Below the pieces are notes generated by a model. The model did not search any database and had not been told where the DNA came from. It saw only the letters and a list, made by a program, of their open reading frames with translations. Shown piece after piece: positions 1 to 7,524 of a stretch of DNA of 53,676 bases. How positions within the stretch are numbered: the first letter of the stretch is position 1; each line of letters begins with the position of its first letter. A program made the translations under genes and the position numbers. This stretch comes from Gemmobacter caeruleus (lineage in GTDB: Bacteria; Pseudomonadota; Alphaproteobacteria; Rhodobacterales; Rhodobacteraceae): assembly GCF_008271655.1 (NCBI RefSeq), contig NZ_VKKX01000004.1:1-53676 (forward strand). The letters are read 5' to 3'.

Positions 1-30
1 TGTGGCGTTGATGTAAACCGAAATGCCTAA

Positions 31-53
31 AACCCGACGATTTACGTCGGGTT
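31..53 (-). terminator. tRNA-Met terminator hairpin (attL copy)
   Basis: Nine-base arms AACCCGACG (31-39) and CGTCGGGTT (45-53) enclose ATTTA. Read on the minus strand the hairpin follows the tRNA 3' end by 28 bases and runs into a short T tract, as in an intrinsic terminator. The same hairpin lies in the right repeat. Confidence 0.75.
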
Positions 54-80
54 CTAAGTATCTGACATATTTGAGAGATT

Positions 81-127
81 TGGTTGCGGGGGCAGGATTT
101 GAACCTGCGGCCTTCAGGTTATGAGCC
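81..127 (-). pseudogene. 3' fragment of tRNA-Met(CAT) at attL
   Basis: On the minus strand this reads from the anticodon arm through the T arm (TTCAAAT loop in a GCAGG/CCTGC stem) to the acceptor 3' strand and CCA. The loop TTATGAG on the plus strand gives anticodon CAT. Beyond base 127 the sequence does not continue the anticodon stem (CCCA instead of the CCTG needed), so this copy lacks the 5' half and is a remnant made by integration. Confidence 0.88.
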
Positions 128-267
128 CATGGACGGCCAAAACCGAATAATCAGCGGAACCAGTCACTTACGGGGCAAGCCTTTGTTTTAGCGTGATTTT
201 GACCCTCGCAAACATCCGCGTCAACACGGATTAAGAGGCAAAACCGGCACGAAGCCCGCAGTCGCAG

Positions 268-288
268 GTTGATGTGGTGTTGATGTAG
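268..288 (+). repeat. Tandem GTTGATGT motif near attL (possible integrase arm sites)
   Basis: GTTGATGTGG followed at once by TGTTGATGTAG forms a tandem repeat of a 10-11 base unit. The same tandem (GTTGATGTGGCGTTGATGTAA) sits at 53545-53565 next to the right repeat. Short tandem sites flanking the core are what tyrosine integrases bind with their N-terminal arm domain. The assignment is inference. Confidence 0.4.
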
Positions 289-338
289 CCCACGCGCCCA
301 TCCCACTTGATCATAATCGCGCACCACTGCATTGGCGA

Positions 339-1679
339 TCATCGCCGATGTTCCTGCAGGCCAAGCTCGACCCACATCCAGCCGAAATCGTACTCGGCAA
401 TCGGACCCTCGCCGTGCCCGGCGCTCCGGTTCTCCAGCATCTTCAGCCAGTCGATCACCTTCTCGCGCCCAGCGGACGTGCGCACAGCCTGGCGCGGTGA
501 CTTGCCGCCCAGCGCCGGAATCGGCGCGTCTAGCGTTTCGCGGTAGTGCTTGTCCAGGTGATCCCGCATGAGCTGGCGCGCGATCTCGGGCGGGATTTCA
601 TCCGCCGCCTCGCGTGGCTCGTCACGCCGTTGGTCCGCCCGCATCTGCTCAACCGTCCGGATCGTGGTTAACGGCGCCCTCAGCAGATCCCCGGCAGCCG
701 CGCCAATCAACGTCTGGACCTTGGCCGCGCGCTCGGCAGAGTTGACGGTAACGACCAGCGTCTTGCCCGCCAATTCCAGCGAACCCAGAACGGTGGCGCC
801 CTCCATCTGCGTATCCAGCATGATGCCGCCGCCCGCCTTGCCACCGCGCCCCTTCCGCGTGGCCAGCCAGTTCCAGAACTTCGGTCCTTCCGGCAGGAAG
901 CCGTTCACCCGGTCCAGCCGCTCCGCCACTGCTTTCTGCGTTACGCCGCTGGCAAGCGGGTACCGCAAATCGTGGAACAACACATCGTCGCCGTCCGAAT
1001 TGGTGAACTGCGGCTGTGCCGGGCTGAGGGCGCGGTCAATCTCGATGAACAGCCAGGCGGAGGTGAAGATGGGCGCGCAGCCCATCAGCTGATCGTGCGA
1101 GAGCCGCAGCGCATCTCGCTTCTTCAGCTTCAGGGCATCGCGCAGCCCGGCAAACAGGAAATCCACCGCCTCGGCCCGGAAGGGCAACAGCGCCCCGGAG
1201 ATCACATGATGATCACGCTCGGACACCACCCGCACGGCAATCCGGTCCCATTGTTTCAGCGTGCGCGTGGCGGATTTCTCTCTCACCATGACCGGCGCGG
1301 CATCCGACAGCAGGTCGCGCAGCACCATCGACGTGCCGGGCTGGACATCGCTGACTTCGTATAGACTGACCGGCGCATCCCGCAGCGCGGCGAAATAGGC
1401 CCGGTTCAGCGCCGTTTCCTTCCAGCCGCGCCTTTTCAGATAGAGATCGACGATGTTGCCGTCTTCATAGCGCTGTCCAAGGAAATCCTCGAACCCACAC
1501 CCCCACAGGACGCCTGACCATTGTTCGCCCAGCAGGTCGGCCAAGCCGCCCTGATCGATCTCGAATTCTTCGAGCGCGGGCATCAGGTGTTCGGCGACCA
1601 CATCTTGCAGCCGTTCCCGCCAGTCCCCTTCCCGGCCGATGAAGGCCAGAAGGCCGGAAATGTCGTTGCGTTCAGCCAT
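339..1679 (-). CDS. Uncharacterised 446-aa cargo protein, attL-proximal
   Basis: I do not recognise a confident family. The ATG at 1679 follows GAGG by about 5 bases. No signal peptide or membrane segment is visible, so a cytoplasmic protein is likely. The C-terminal 100 residues contain a compact module with PIPALGGKSPRQAVRT followed by a GREKV helix, a pattern I have seen at the C-terminus of uncharacterised bacterial proteins and which loosely recalls the Xre/MbcA/ParS toxin-binding domain; this is weak. The gene runs leftward toward attL, divergent from the cassette at 1949-4761, with a 269-bp shared upstream region. Its place between attL and integrase marks it as cargo. Function unknown. 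Confidence 0.8.
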   Translation of the reverse strand: MAERNDISGLLAFIGREGDWRERLQDVVAEHLMPALEEFEIDQGGLADLLGEQWSGVLWGCGFEDFLGQRYEDGNIVDLYLKRRGWKETALNRAYFAALRDAPVSLYEVSDVQPGTSMVLRDLLSDAAPVMVREKSATRTLKQWDRIAVRVVSERDHHVISGALLPFRAEAVDFLFAGLRDALKLKKRDALRLSHDQLMGCAPIFTSAWLFIEIDRALSPAQPQFTNSDGDDVLFHDLRYPLASGVTQKAVAERLDRVNGFLPEGPKFWNWLATRKGRGGKAGGGIMLDTQMEGATVLGSLELAGKTLVVTVNSAERAAKVQTLIGAAAGDLLRAPLTTIRTVEQMRADQRRDEPREAADEIPPEIARQLMRDHLDKHYRETLDAPIPALGGKSPRQAVRTSAGREKVIDWLKMLENRSAGHGEGPIAEYDFGWMWVELGLQEHRR

Positions 1680-1948
1680 AAATCCTCACAGCCGCGGATC
1701 ACCTTTGCTTAGCAGGATCTGCGACCGTTAGGCCAGACAGTGGGCGGGACAGAGCAAAGATCAGTTTGCCTGCGAGCAGCGTAGCACATCAACCCGAGCA
1801 CCAATGGAAGATCATCAGAGCGCAGGATGCTGGCAGTGAGTCTGACAAAATCTCCATTTTACTCTTGGAAAGTTTGCCTTTGATGCTGCCAAGACTCCTC
1901 CGAACGGCCATCTGGCGTTATGGCTGAGGAAACGTCGGGAGAACCAAC
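1680..1948. promoter_or_regulatory. Divergent intergenic region between two cargo units
   Basis: These 269 bp separate the leftward gene ending at 339 from the rightward cassette starting at 1949, so both promoters should be here. The stretch is more AT-rich around 1840-1890 than the flanking genes. A ribosome binding site (GGGAG) precedes the ATG at 1949. I see no clear -35/-10 pair and no strong operator palindrome. Confidence 0.45.
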
Positions 1949-2215
1949 ATGCTCAGCCACCATGCCTCAGTGCGATGCCAGCAACGCGGCATCAGGCACG
2001 ACTTGCTTCGTGACCTTCTGTTCCATGCCGACATTGAATTTCACGTTGGCAACAATTGCCGCCTGATCAGAGTGAGCCGGTCCCACGCCGTCCGCGAACG
2101 ACTTGACCAGCGGCTTTCACGCTACGCGGTCATCGTCAGCGATGACAGCCAATGTGTCGTCACGGCCTATCCCGTAAGGTCCAGGGCGGCCATCTCTCGA
2201 TCGAGAAGGGCATGA
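1949..2215 (+). CDS. Small DUF4258-like protein, first gene of three-gene cassette
   Basis: This 88-aa protein has the pattern of DUF4258-type small proteins: an N-terminal His/Arg-rich helix (SHHASVRCQQRGI), a middle G-N-x-R strand and a final strand VVTAYPV. That fold is related to RelE/BrnT-like toxin folds, but a toxin role is not shown. Start is an ATG behind GGGAG. The stop is one base before the start of the 533-aa gene, so the two are translationally linked. It could be a regulator, toxin or accessory subunit of the cassette. Confidence 0.7.
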   Translation: MLSHHASVRCQQRGIRHDLLRDLLFHADIEFHVGNNCRLIRVSRSHAVRERLDQRLSRYAVIVSDDSQCVVTAYPVRSRAAISRSRRA

Positions 2216-2216
2216 A

Positions 2217-3818
2217 ATGAGTGAAGCCAAGCGAGACATTTTCGAGCAGGTGCATCATCACGACCGGCAACGCTTGCGCGCGGTGCTCGGAGATGCACGG
2301 CAAGGCTACACGCTCCGGGATCGCCAGCGGTTCGACGCAGCGCTCGAACTCGGCAAGCGATACAATGCAATCATTCGGGAAGTGAAAGGTGGGCGAAGTG
2401 CGTTTGAAGGCCGCGTGATCGAAATCCTCGATGAGTACGGTTACAGGACCGACACGTTTGATGTCGCAAAGTGGAAGTTGTCAAAGGGAGTTGAACAGGT
2501 CGACACCACCGTAAGGTCAAATCCGAAATACCGATCAATCCCTCAGAAGTCGCTGATCCACTATCTGTCCGCCATTCAGGCGCTCGCCGAGTTCGCAGGC
2601 GAAGATATTGAGAACGCACTCATCTCATTTCTGAAGGCCGCCCGGATGTGGAAAGACGAACCGCTTCCCGATAGCGCTGAAGACAACTGGGATGCGATCA
2701 GCCGACTGCACCATATGCTCACCGCAGTCTGTCAGGGGGTCGCAGCACAAACCGGCATGATGGATGTATTCCGCCGTCTCTATTCTATGCCGCTAACGTG
2801 GCGATACCTCGAGCAGCGCCTGCAGCTTGGCACGATCAGCAATTTCGCTGGCGACTTTAGTCCAGTCGATCGATCCCCACTGTTCGACATCAATATCGAC
2901 GAGACCTTTCCTTTTCCATCGGTTCCGCTGTTGCGCATTCCTCTCGCCTGGGGCGACCTCGCCGTCGAAATCGAAGAAGGCAAAACCTGCATAGCGGCGG
3001 AACCTGGCGACGCTCGTGGGGACGGCATCTTCATGCGTCGTGAGGCGCGGGTAATCCAATATCGGGACATCCACCTGGCCATCGCTCCGCTGAACGACCG
3101 CGACGTTGGTCCAGTCCTGATGTCGCGGGGCCTTGTGGGGCTTCGCATCCCGTCATCGTCGCCAAAAGTGTCAATGGTGTTCGGCACACTCCACTGGTTG
3201 GATACATTGGCAATCCAGCAGGAAGTTCTGCATGACGGCGGTTGGCGACGGATCAAGCTGGAGTTCGATCCTGATCAGGATCGACTGGATCATCAAATAG
3301 CCGGTCCCGGCGACGATTACTCTTGGGAATGCGATCCCGTCGAATACCCGGGAGTTCTCAATTCCGGGGGTGACTATGTGGTCTATCACCGCATGTCGGT
3401 CGATCACTTGCACCATTGGCTCATTGGCGATCACGCACTTGACGGCGAAGGGGCGAACTGCCCGTGGTCCCCGTTTGACGGGGAACCGTGGACTGAGCGT
3501 CCCGGGCTCGTGCTCCCGCCGACCGGCAACCTCTGGGAAGATGCATTCCACGATGCGGACGGGAAAGCTTTACCACTCCTGAGTCCAGTTCGCACAAACG
3601 CATTCTATGTGGAAGCCGCCCTTCACAAGGGTCGAATCCACAAGGCCTTGCTCAACCAGGCCGAAGCACTTCGGCGGCAAGCCGTCCATCTCGTGGAACA
3701 ACGCCGTATTGAAGCAATCGCGGCGCAGGAACGGCTGATGGCTTCCTGGAAATCCGCTCAGCATCCTCAGTCGCTCGGGGAAACACAGGACAAAGGGACG
3801 AGAAATGACACCGAATAA
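2217..3818 (+). CDS. Uncharacterised 533-aa protein of the attL cassette
   Basis: I do not recognise the family. ATG at 2217 has GAAGG 7 bases upstream and starts one base after the preceding stop; the end overlaps the next gene by 14 bases. So it is the centre of a three-gene operon (DUF4258-like, this protein, PD-(D/E)XK protein). The first 170 residues look mainly helical and charged, the middle (about 200-420) is richer in strands with many aromatic and Asp residues, and the C-terminus is a Gln/Glu/Arg-rich helix that may be coiled coil. No ATP-binding motif, metal site or membrane segment stands out. It may be a sensor or structural partner of the downstream nuclease-like protein; that is inference from linkage only. 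Confidence 0.82.
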   Translation: MSEAKRDIFEQVHHHDRQRLRAVLGDARQGYTLRDRQRFDAALELGKRYNAIIREVKGGRSAFEGRVIEILDEYGYRTDTFDVAKWKLSKGVEQVDTTVRSNPKYRSIPQKSLIHYLSAIQALAEFAGEDIENALISFLKAARMWKDEPLPDSAEDNWDAISRLHHMLTAVCQGVAAQTGMMDVFRRLYSMPLTWRYLEQRLQLGTISNFAGDFSPVDRSPLFDINIDETFPFPSVPLLRIPLAWGDLAVEIEEGKTCIAAEPGDARGDGIFMRREARVIQYRDIHLAIAPLNDRDVGPVLMSRGLVGLRIPSSSPKVSMVFGTLHWLDTLAIQQEVLHDGGWRRIKLEFDPDQDRLDHQIAGPGDDYSWECDPVEYPGVLNSGGDYVVYHRMSVDHLHHWLIGDHALDGEGANCPWSPFDGEPWTERPGLVLPPTGNLWEDAFHDADGKALPLLSPVRTNAFYVEAALHKGRIHKALLNQAEALRRQAVHLVEQRRIEAIAAQERLMASWKSAQHPQSLGETQDKGTRNDTE

Positions 3819-4761
3819 TGCCAAGTTGATCCCCGAAGCGACCTACTGGTGGCAATTACTTCCCGCTCTGCCCGAGCGCGCCAGCCAAGAATACTACGCG
3901 CTGCGCCGCATCTGGGCCGACCACACGATGAACACGACCAAACGCGGCCGCGGGTTCTACTGGTGGGGAACGGAAGACAACATGACGCCAGTCCTGTTCC
4001 AGAACTGGGCAGTTCTCGAATCTCCCGAGAGCTTCGCCCCGTTCATTGAAGCGTGCGGCCACAAGGTAAGGAACCTCCGCCGGGTCAGGTGGGCATACGC
4101 CTGTGAGGAAGCTATCGCAGTCGGCTCTTTCCCGGGCGTTGAGGGTCGATTTCTCATCCCGGACATCGTTCTGCACTTTGAAGATGATCTGGGGCCCGGG
4201 CTTTTAGCATTCGAAGTGAAGCGCCCCAAGGTTCGTCCGACCGAAAAGGATGCGAACAAGCTTCGCGCCTACACACGTCTCGGCTCCATGCGCGCCATCG
4301 AGCGCAAGGTTGGTTGTTTCCTTGTCGGATCGACCATGGTGAACGAGGCTACCGCGCTTTCAAGAGACGCCCCTGTAGTTTCTTGGGAGCAGCTGCTGGA
4401 ACTGCAGCGGTCTGCGATGATGCGTGAAAATCCGACCCTCGTACCATGGCTGGAGCGGACCTATGCCTTGCAGGGGATCGGCATGGCCAAGGCGCCGCCA
4501 CCTGCTGCACGCAACGGGCATGCGTCAGAGGAGGCCAGAACTACCATAGTGAGCCTGAACATGCCGGAACGGCAAAAGCGCTTCCTCCTCGGCGCAGAAA
4601 CCGTCGAAGCCCATCTCGGTGGGACCAAGGTTCTTGCGCCCATGGAATGGCTGACGCAGGAGCCGAGTCGTGAGCACCTGTCAGCAAGCCGACTGCAAAC
4701 GACAGCAGCAAGGCGGATTTGTCGATGGGGCGACGGCTGGAATCCGCGGCAGGAGCACTGA
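3805..4761 (+). CDS. Predicted PD-(D/E)XK nuclease of the attL cassette
   Basis: A 318-aa protein carrying a PD-(D/E)XK core: Glu101/Glu102 in a helix, then PD at 119-120 (LIPDIVLHF), then the strand AFEVKRP with Glu137 and Lys139. The helix after it (KDANKLRAYTRLG) resembles the one following the motif in restriction-type nucleases. The family predicts metal-dependent DNA cleavage; target unknown. Start ATG at 3805 lies inside the end of the upstream gene with AGGGACGAG before it, so expression is coupled. Linkage to an unknown large protein and a small DUF4258-like protein in a phage cargo slot suggests a defence or competition role, by inference. Confidence 0.75.
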   Translation: MTPNNAKLIPEATYWWQLLPALPERASQEYYALRRIWADHTMNTTKRGRGFYWWGTEDNMTPVLFQNWAVLESPESFAPFIEACGHKVRNLRRVRWAYACEEAIAVGSFPGVEGRFLIPDIVLHFEDDLGPGLLAFEVKRPKVRPTEKDANKLRAYTRLGSMRAIERKVGCFLVGSTMVNEATALSRDAPVVSWEQLLELQRSAMMRENPTLVPWLERTYALQGIGMAKAPPPAARNGHASEEARTTIVSLNMPERQKRFLLGAETVEAHLGGTKVLAPMEWLTQEPSREHLSASRLQTTAARRICRWGDGWNPRQEH

Positions 4762-5059
4762 GATCGGCCATGCCAAGGTGGGCCGCGCGGCCGCCCACCT
4801 GCTTCACCTCGTTTGTCCACAGCTTCATTCGGACCACCCCCTTGCTCCGAATCGAAGCCAGCGTCAGGGTGCATCCTTGAGGAGAGCAGCCCTCAACCAA
4901 AAGCATAACAGGTCTATCGGAACACCAGTCGCTCTGACCGAAGGCGCCTCGGCGCCTCTCGAGTCGTTGCGCCCGATCACTTAACCCGTGCCGCCCCCGG
5001 CACGGGCTGCAGGCGGTATGAGTTCGGCCCGTCCTCGGTTCATGTGAGGATGATCTGTC
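4762..5059. other. Intergenic region before the integrase-adjacent regulator
   Basis: The 298 bp hold a strong hairpin at 4985-5006 and a ribosome binding site for the gene at 5060. A leftward reading frame crosses most of it but continues deep into the genes on both sides, so I do not call it. No other gene is supported. Confidence 0.5.
4985..5006. terminator. Strong hairpin, possible terminator after the attL cassette
   Basis: CCCGTGCCG (4985-4993) and CGGCACGGG (4998-5006) form a perfect 9-bp GC-rich stem with loop CCCC. There is no T tract on the plus side; on the minus side it is followed by TTAAG. It may end the cassette transcript or fold in the leader of the gene at 5060. Confidence 0.45.
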
Positions 5060-5659
5060 ATGGCTTTGCCGCCCCGCGTTTACTACACCCTTCAGGAAGT
5101 CACCGCCCGTTGGGGCTGCAACATCGCCGACGTCGCAGGCTGGGCCGCGGCGGGCAAATTCCACATCATGACCGGCATCGGCCTGGTGCGTTGCGGCGAG
5201 GAGATCGTCGCCGGTCGGGTGGTTCTCTCGCCGATGGACTTGATGCCGTTGTTCCGGCGCTGCGGGACCGGCCCGACCGAGGGCGTAGTGCGCCGAATCA
5301 TGACGGGCGACAAAAGCCAATGGCAGATCATCACCGATCCTGTCGGCGGGGTCACGGTGGCGGTCGCGGACATGATGATCATGGCCGATGAGGTGCATGG
5401 CTTCGAGGAAGAGAACGATATGGTGCGGCGTGTGCCGAGCGGGCCAGGTGCTGCCACTCCCTACGATTGGGAGGGCATGAACATTGCCCTGATCGTGCGG
5501 ATCCATGACCACGGGCTGCCCGCCACTCAAGCCGAGCTGGTTGCCGAGATGCAGGACTGGTTCGCGGATCGGTCGGACGGCAAGAAGATGCCAGACAGCC
5601 GTTCGATCCGGCGCCGGATCACGCCGATATGGAGGGCGCTGCGACGGGAGGAAGCGTGA
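5060..5659 (+). CDS. Integrase-adjacent protein with N-terminal helix-turn-helix-like segment
   Basis: This 199-aa protein starts at an ATG behind GAGGA (spacing 9). Its N-terminus (YYTLQEVTARWGC, then VAGWAAAGKF) resembles a MerR/excisionase-type helix-turn-helix, and the C-terminal 60 residues are again helical and basic, ending in RSIRRRITPIWRALRR, so two DNA-binding elements are possible. It converges with the integrase, whose stop is 26 bases away. Position next to int is typical for an excisionase or a lysogeny regulator, but sequence alone does not choose between them. Similar proteins occur beside integrases in rhodobacterial prophages as far as I recall. Confidence 0.7.
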   Translation: MALPPRVYYTLQEVTARWGCNIADVAGWAAAGKFHIMTGIGLVRCGEEIVAGRVVLSPMDLMPLFRRCGTGPTEGVVRRIMTGDKSQWQIITDPVGGVTVAVADMMIMADEVHGFEEENDMVRRVPSGPGAATPYDWEGMNIALIVRIHDHGLPATQAELVAEMQDWFADRSDGKKMPDSRSIRRRITPIWRALRREEA

Positions 5660-5660
5660 T

Positions 5661-5711
5661 GATCAGGGTCCGTGCGGGCCCGGGTCAGGCGGTCTTTCGG
5701 CCGCCCTGATC
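5661..5711. terminator. Convergent hairpin between regulator and integrase genes
   Basis: GATCAGGG (5661-5668) pairs with CCCTGATC (5704-5711), and inside it TCAGGCGG (5685-5692) can alternatively pair with CCGCCCTGA with one bulge. The structure lies at the meeting point of two converging genes and overlaps the integrase stop codon, fitting a shared terminator. Confidence 0.45.
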
Positions 5712-6950
5712 GTCAGCGTCATGGACCAGCCGTGGCTTCGGCCGGAAGGCGCTGGCGACCGCGTCCACCCCGGCGCGCAGGGGTGAGTCCATCAGGTGGG
5801 CATAGCGCAGGGTCGTTTGCATCTGGCTGTGCCCCAGAAGCTTGCCGATCATTTCCAATGATGCGCCGCCGCTGACCAGAAGCGAGGCGAAGGTGTGGCG
5901 CAGGTCATGGATCCGGACGTCCTGCAGCCCGCACTGCTTCTGGACCTGCGCCCAGAAGCGGCGCACCTCCTGAACCGGCTGGCCGGGCGTGTCGCCGGGA
6001 AAGAGCCACGGCGATCCCTTCGGCACCAGCAGCTGGCGCTGGCGCACAATGGCAGCGGTCTCGTCCGAGATCGGGACTCGATGGGCGCGGCGCTGTTTCG
6101 TCATCGTGGGCGGCTTCGACCAGCTCATGTGTTCGAGGTTGAACTGTTCGAACCGCGCCTGTCGCACCTCGCCCAGCCGGGCGCCGGTCAGCATGCACAT
6201 CCGGATGATGTCGGCCGCGCGCCGGTCCTCGGCGGCGTCCAGCGCCGCAGCCAGCTTGGCGATTTCCTCCTTGGACAGAAACCGTTCGCGCGGGGTCTCG
6301 GTGCGGCGGTGAAAGCGCTGGGCAGGATTGTCTTCGCAACAGCCCCACTGGACCGCCAGCGTGAACATCTTGCGCAGCACCTCGCCGATCCGGTTGGCAC
6401 GCACCGGCGTGGGCTTCGCGCCCTGCAGCTTGCGCGCCCGGTTGTTGGGCTTTTCCTTGTGGGGCCGCGCCCTGCCCTCGGCGATCTTCGTCAGGAGCTT
6501 GTCGACGTCGGTCGGCGTGATCTCCGTCACCAGCTTTCGGCCCCAGACGGGCTCCACCATCTTGCCCAGCGCCGACCGCTGGTCTGCCGCGCTGCGTGCT
6601 GACAGTTTAGGAAGATGGTCGGCGCAGTAACGTTCGATCAGGTCGGTCACGCGGGGGGCTTCGCGCTTTGCCTCGCGCTGGCCCAGGGGATCGACCCCGG
6701 CGTCGATCTCGCGTCGCAGTTCCTTGGCCCGCTCCCTTGCCGCCGACACGGACCATTCCGGCCAGCGTCCAAAGGTCATCCGGCGCTGGCGCCCCGCATG
6801 GCGGTAGTCCAGCGTGAAGGCCCGTCCGCCGCCGCGGTAGATGCAGGCGGCAAAGCCTCGAACGTCGGTGTCGAAGATCTGGTAGTCCCGCCCCGGCACC
6901 GGCTCGGCGTCGCGCAGCACTTTCTCGGTCAGCTTGATGCGTTCGGGCAT
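5685..6950 (-). CDS. int: Tyrosine site-specific integrase (DUF4102/P4-type)
   Basis: This enzyme integrates the phage into, and with a helper excises it from, the tRNA-Met site. The 421-aa protein has the N-terminal DUF4102 arm-binding domain (about 1-95), a SAM-like core-binding domain (about 100-200) and a C-terminal catalytic domain with Arg258 (GARLGEVR), His348-x-x-Arg351 (HDLRHT), His374 (LLGHS) and nucleophile Tyr383 (LRYAHL). All catalytic residues are present. I chose the ATG at 6950 because AAGAAGGA lies 8 bases upstream; an ATG at 6977 has no such site. P4-type integrases usually target tRNA 3' ends, matching the repeats. Oddly, 5 kb of cargo separates it from attL. Confidence 0.95.
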   Translation of the reverse strand: MPERIKLTEKVLRDAEPVPGRDYQIFDTDVRGFAACIYRGGGRAFTLDYRHAGRQRRMTFGRWPEWSVSAARERAKELRREIDAGVDPLGQREAKREAPRVTDLIERYCADHLPKLSARSAADQRSALGKMVEPVWGRKLVTEITPTDVDKLLTKIAEGRARPHKEKPNNRARKLQGAKPTPVRANRIGEVLRKMFTLAVQWGCCEDNPAQRFHRRTETPRERFLSKEEIAKLAAALDAAEDRRAADIIRMCMLTGARLGEVRQARFEQFNLEHMSWSKPPTMTKQRRAHRVPISDETAAIVRQRQLLVPKGSPWLFPGDTPGQPVQEVRRFWAQVQKQCGLQDVRIHDLRHTFASLLVSGGASLEMIGKLLGHSQMQTTLRYAHLMDSPLRAGVDAVASAFRPKPRLVHDADDQGGRKTA

Positions 6951-7038
6951 GGCTTCGGTCCTTCTTGCATCCGACATGAGGCGTGGTTTCGCCTGGTTAT
7001 CAAGGCAAGCATGACGAGGATGGTGGCGGGGAGGCGGA

Positions 7039-7072
7039 GGGTGGCAGGAAGGTCGCCAGAACCGTGCCACCC
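7039..7072. repeat. Inverted repeat copy 1 (GGGTGGCA / TGCCACCC)
   Basis: GGGTGGCA (7039-7046) and TGCCACCC (7065-7072) are perfect 8-base arms 18 bases apart, about 90 bp upstream of the integrase start. Its reverse complement, with about 20 bases on either side, resembles copy 3 at 7404-7437, including CTGCCACCCTCCGCCTC, so these copies share a common origin. Confidence 0.65.
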
Positions 7073-7223
7073 CTTGTTTTCATGGGATTTCGGCGCTGGG
7101 CGTATCGATGCGCGACTGGCGACGATAGGCGCAATTTGACGTGTGAAAGAGCAAGCACGGTCGTCGCGCTGCAAATCCGGCATTCAATGACCAGCAGAGC
7201 GACAAATCCTCAAGGAATTCAAT

Positions 7224-7255
7224 GGGTGGCAGGGGTACTGTGTCGGGTGCCACCC
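7224..7255. repeat. Inverted repeat copy 2 (GGGTGGCA / TGCCACCC)
   Basis: GGGTGGCA (7224-7231) and TGCCACCC (7248-7255) are perfect arms 16 bases apart, in the middle of the control region. Flanking similarity to the other two copies is limited to a few bases. Confidence 0.65.
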
Positions 7256-7403
7256 CCTCTTTGCACGTCAATGCCGGTCAAACACGGTCAATGCGACTGT
7301 TCGCCGGTGTTTGCGGCCTTGGCGTCCGTTTCGCCCATTTGGCAAGACCGGCCGTTATCGTCCCCCGCCACCCGACCACCATCGGAAACCCCAACAAAAC
7401 CAG

Positions 7404-7437
7404 GGGTGGCACAAAGGCGTCATCCTTTCTGCCACCC
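7404..7437. repeat. Inverted repeat copy 3 (GGGTGGCA / TGCCACCC)
   Basis: GGGTGGCA (7404-7411) and TGCCACCC (7430-7437) lie 18 bases apart; the dyad extends to 13 of 14 bases per arm (CAAAGG against CCTTTC). It is about 90 bp upstream of the first early gene, as copy 1 is of the integrase. Confidence 0.65.
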
Positions 7438-7524
7438 TCCGCCTCGCCGCCACCCCTCGGGCTCTGCGCTCACTGGTCCCTGCAAGACGTCCCCGATCTT
7501 CGGGGCCAGGACCAGGAGACCCCG

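Larger units (their letters stand above)
1..127. repeat. attL: left copy of 127-bp terminal direct repeat
   Basis: Bases 1-127 are identical to 53550-53676. The repeat carries the 3' part of a tRNA-Met gene (81-127, minus strand) and about 80 bp downstream of it, including the tRNA terminator hairpin. Integration into a tRNA 3' end that is restored by the element is typical for integrases of this kind. The repeat could extend left of base 1, which is outside the window. Confidence 0.93.
6951..7524. promoter_or_regulatory. Divergent early control region with three related inverted repeats
   Basis: The 574 bp between the leftward integrase and the rightward early operon contain no convincing gene. 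They hold three copies of an inverted repeat of the form GGGTGGCA-N16 to N18-TGCCACCC. This is the natural place for the lysogeny switch and for promoters of int and of the early operon, though I cannot fix -35/-10 boxes. Confidence 0.55.

Noticed and set aside
4541-5530. 329-codon leftward frame covering 4762-5059
   Set aside because: It extends deep into two rightward genes, and its only plausible part (a short hydrophobic segment) has no supported start; not called.
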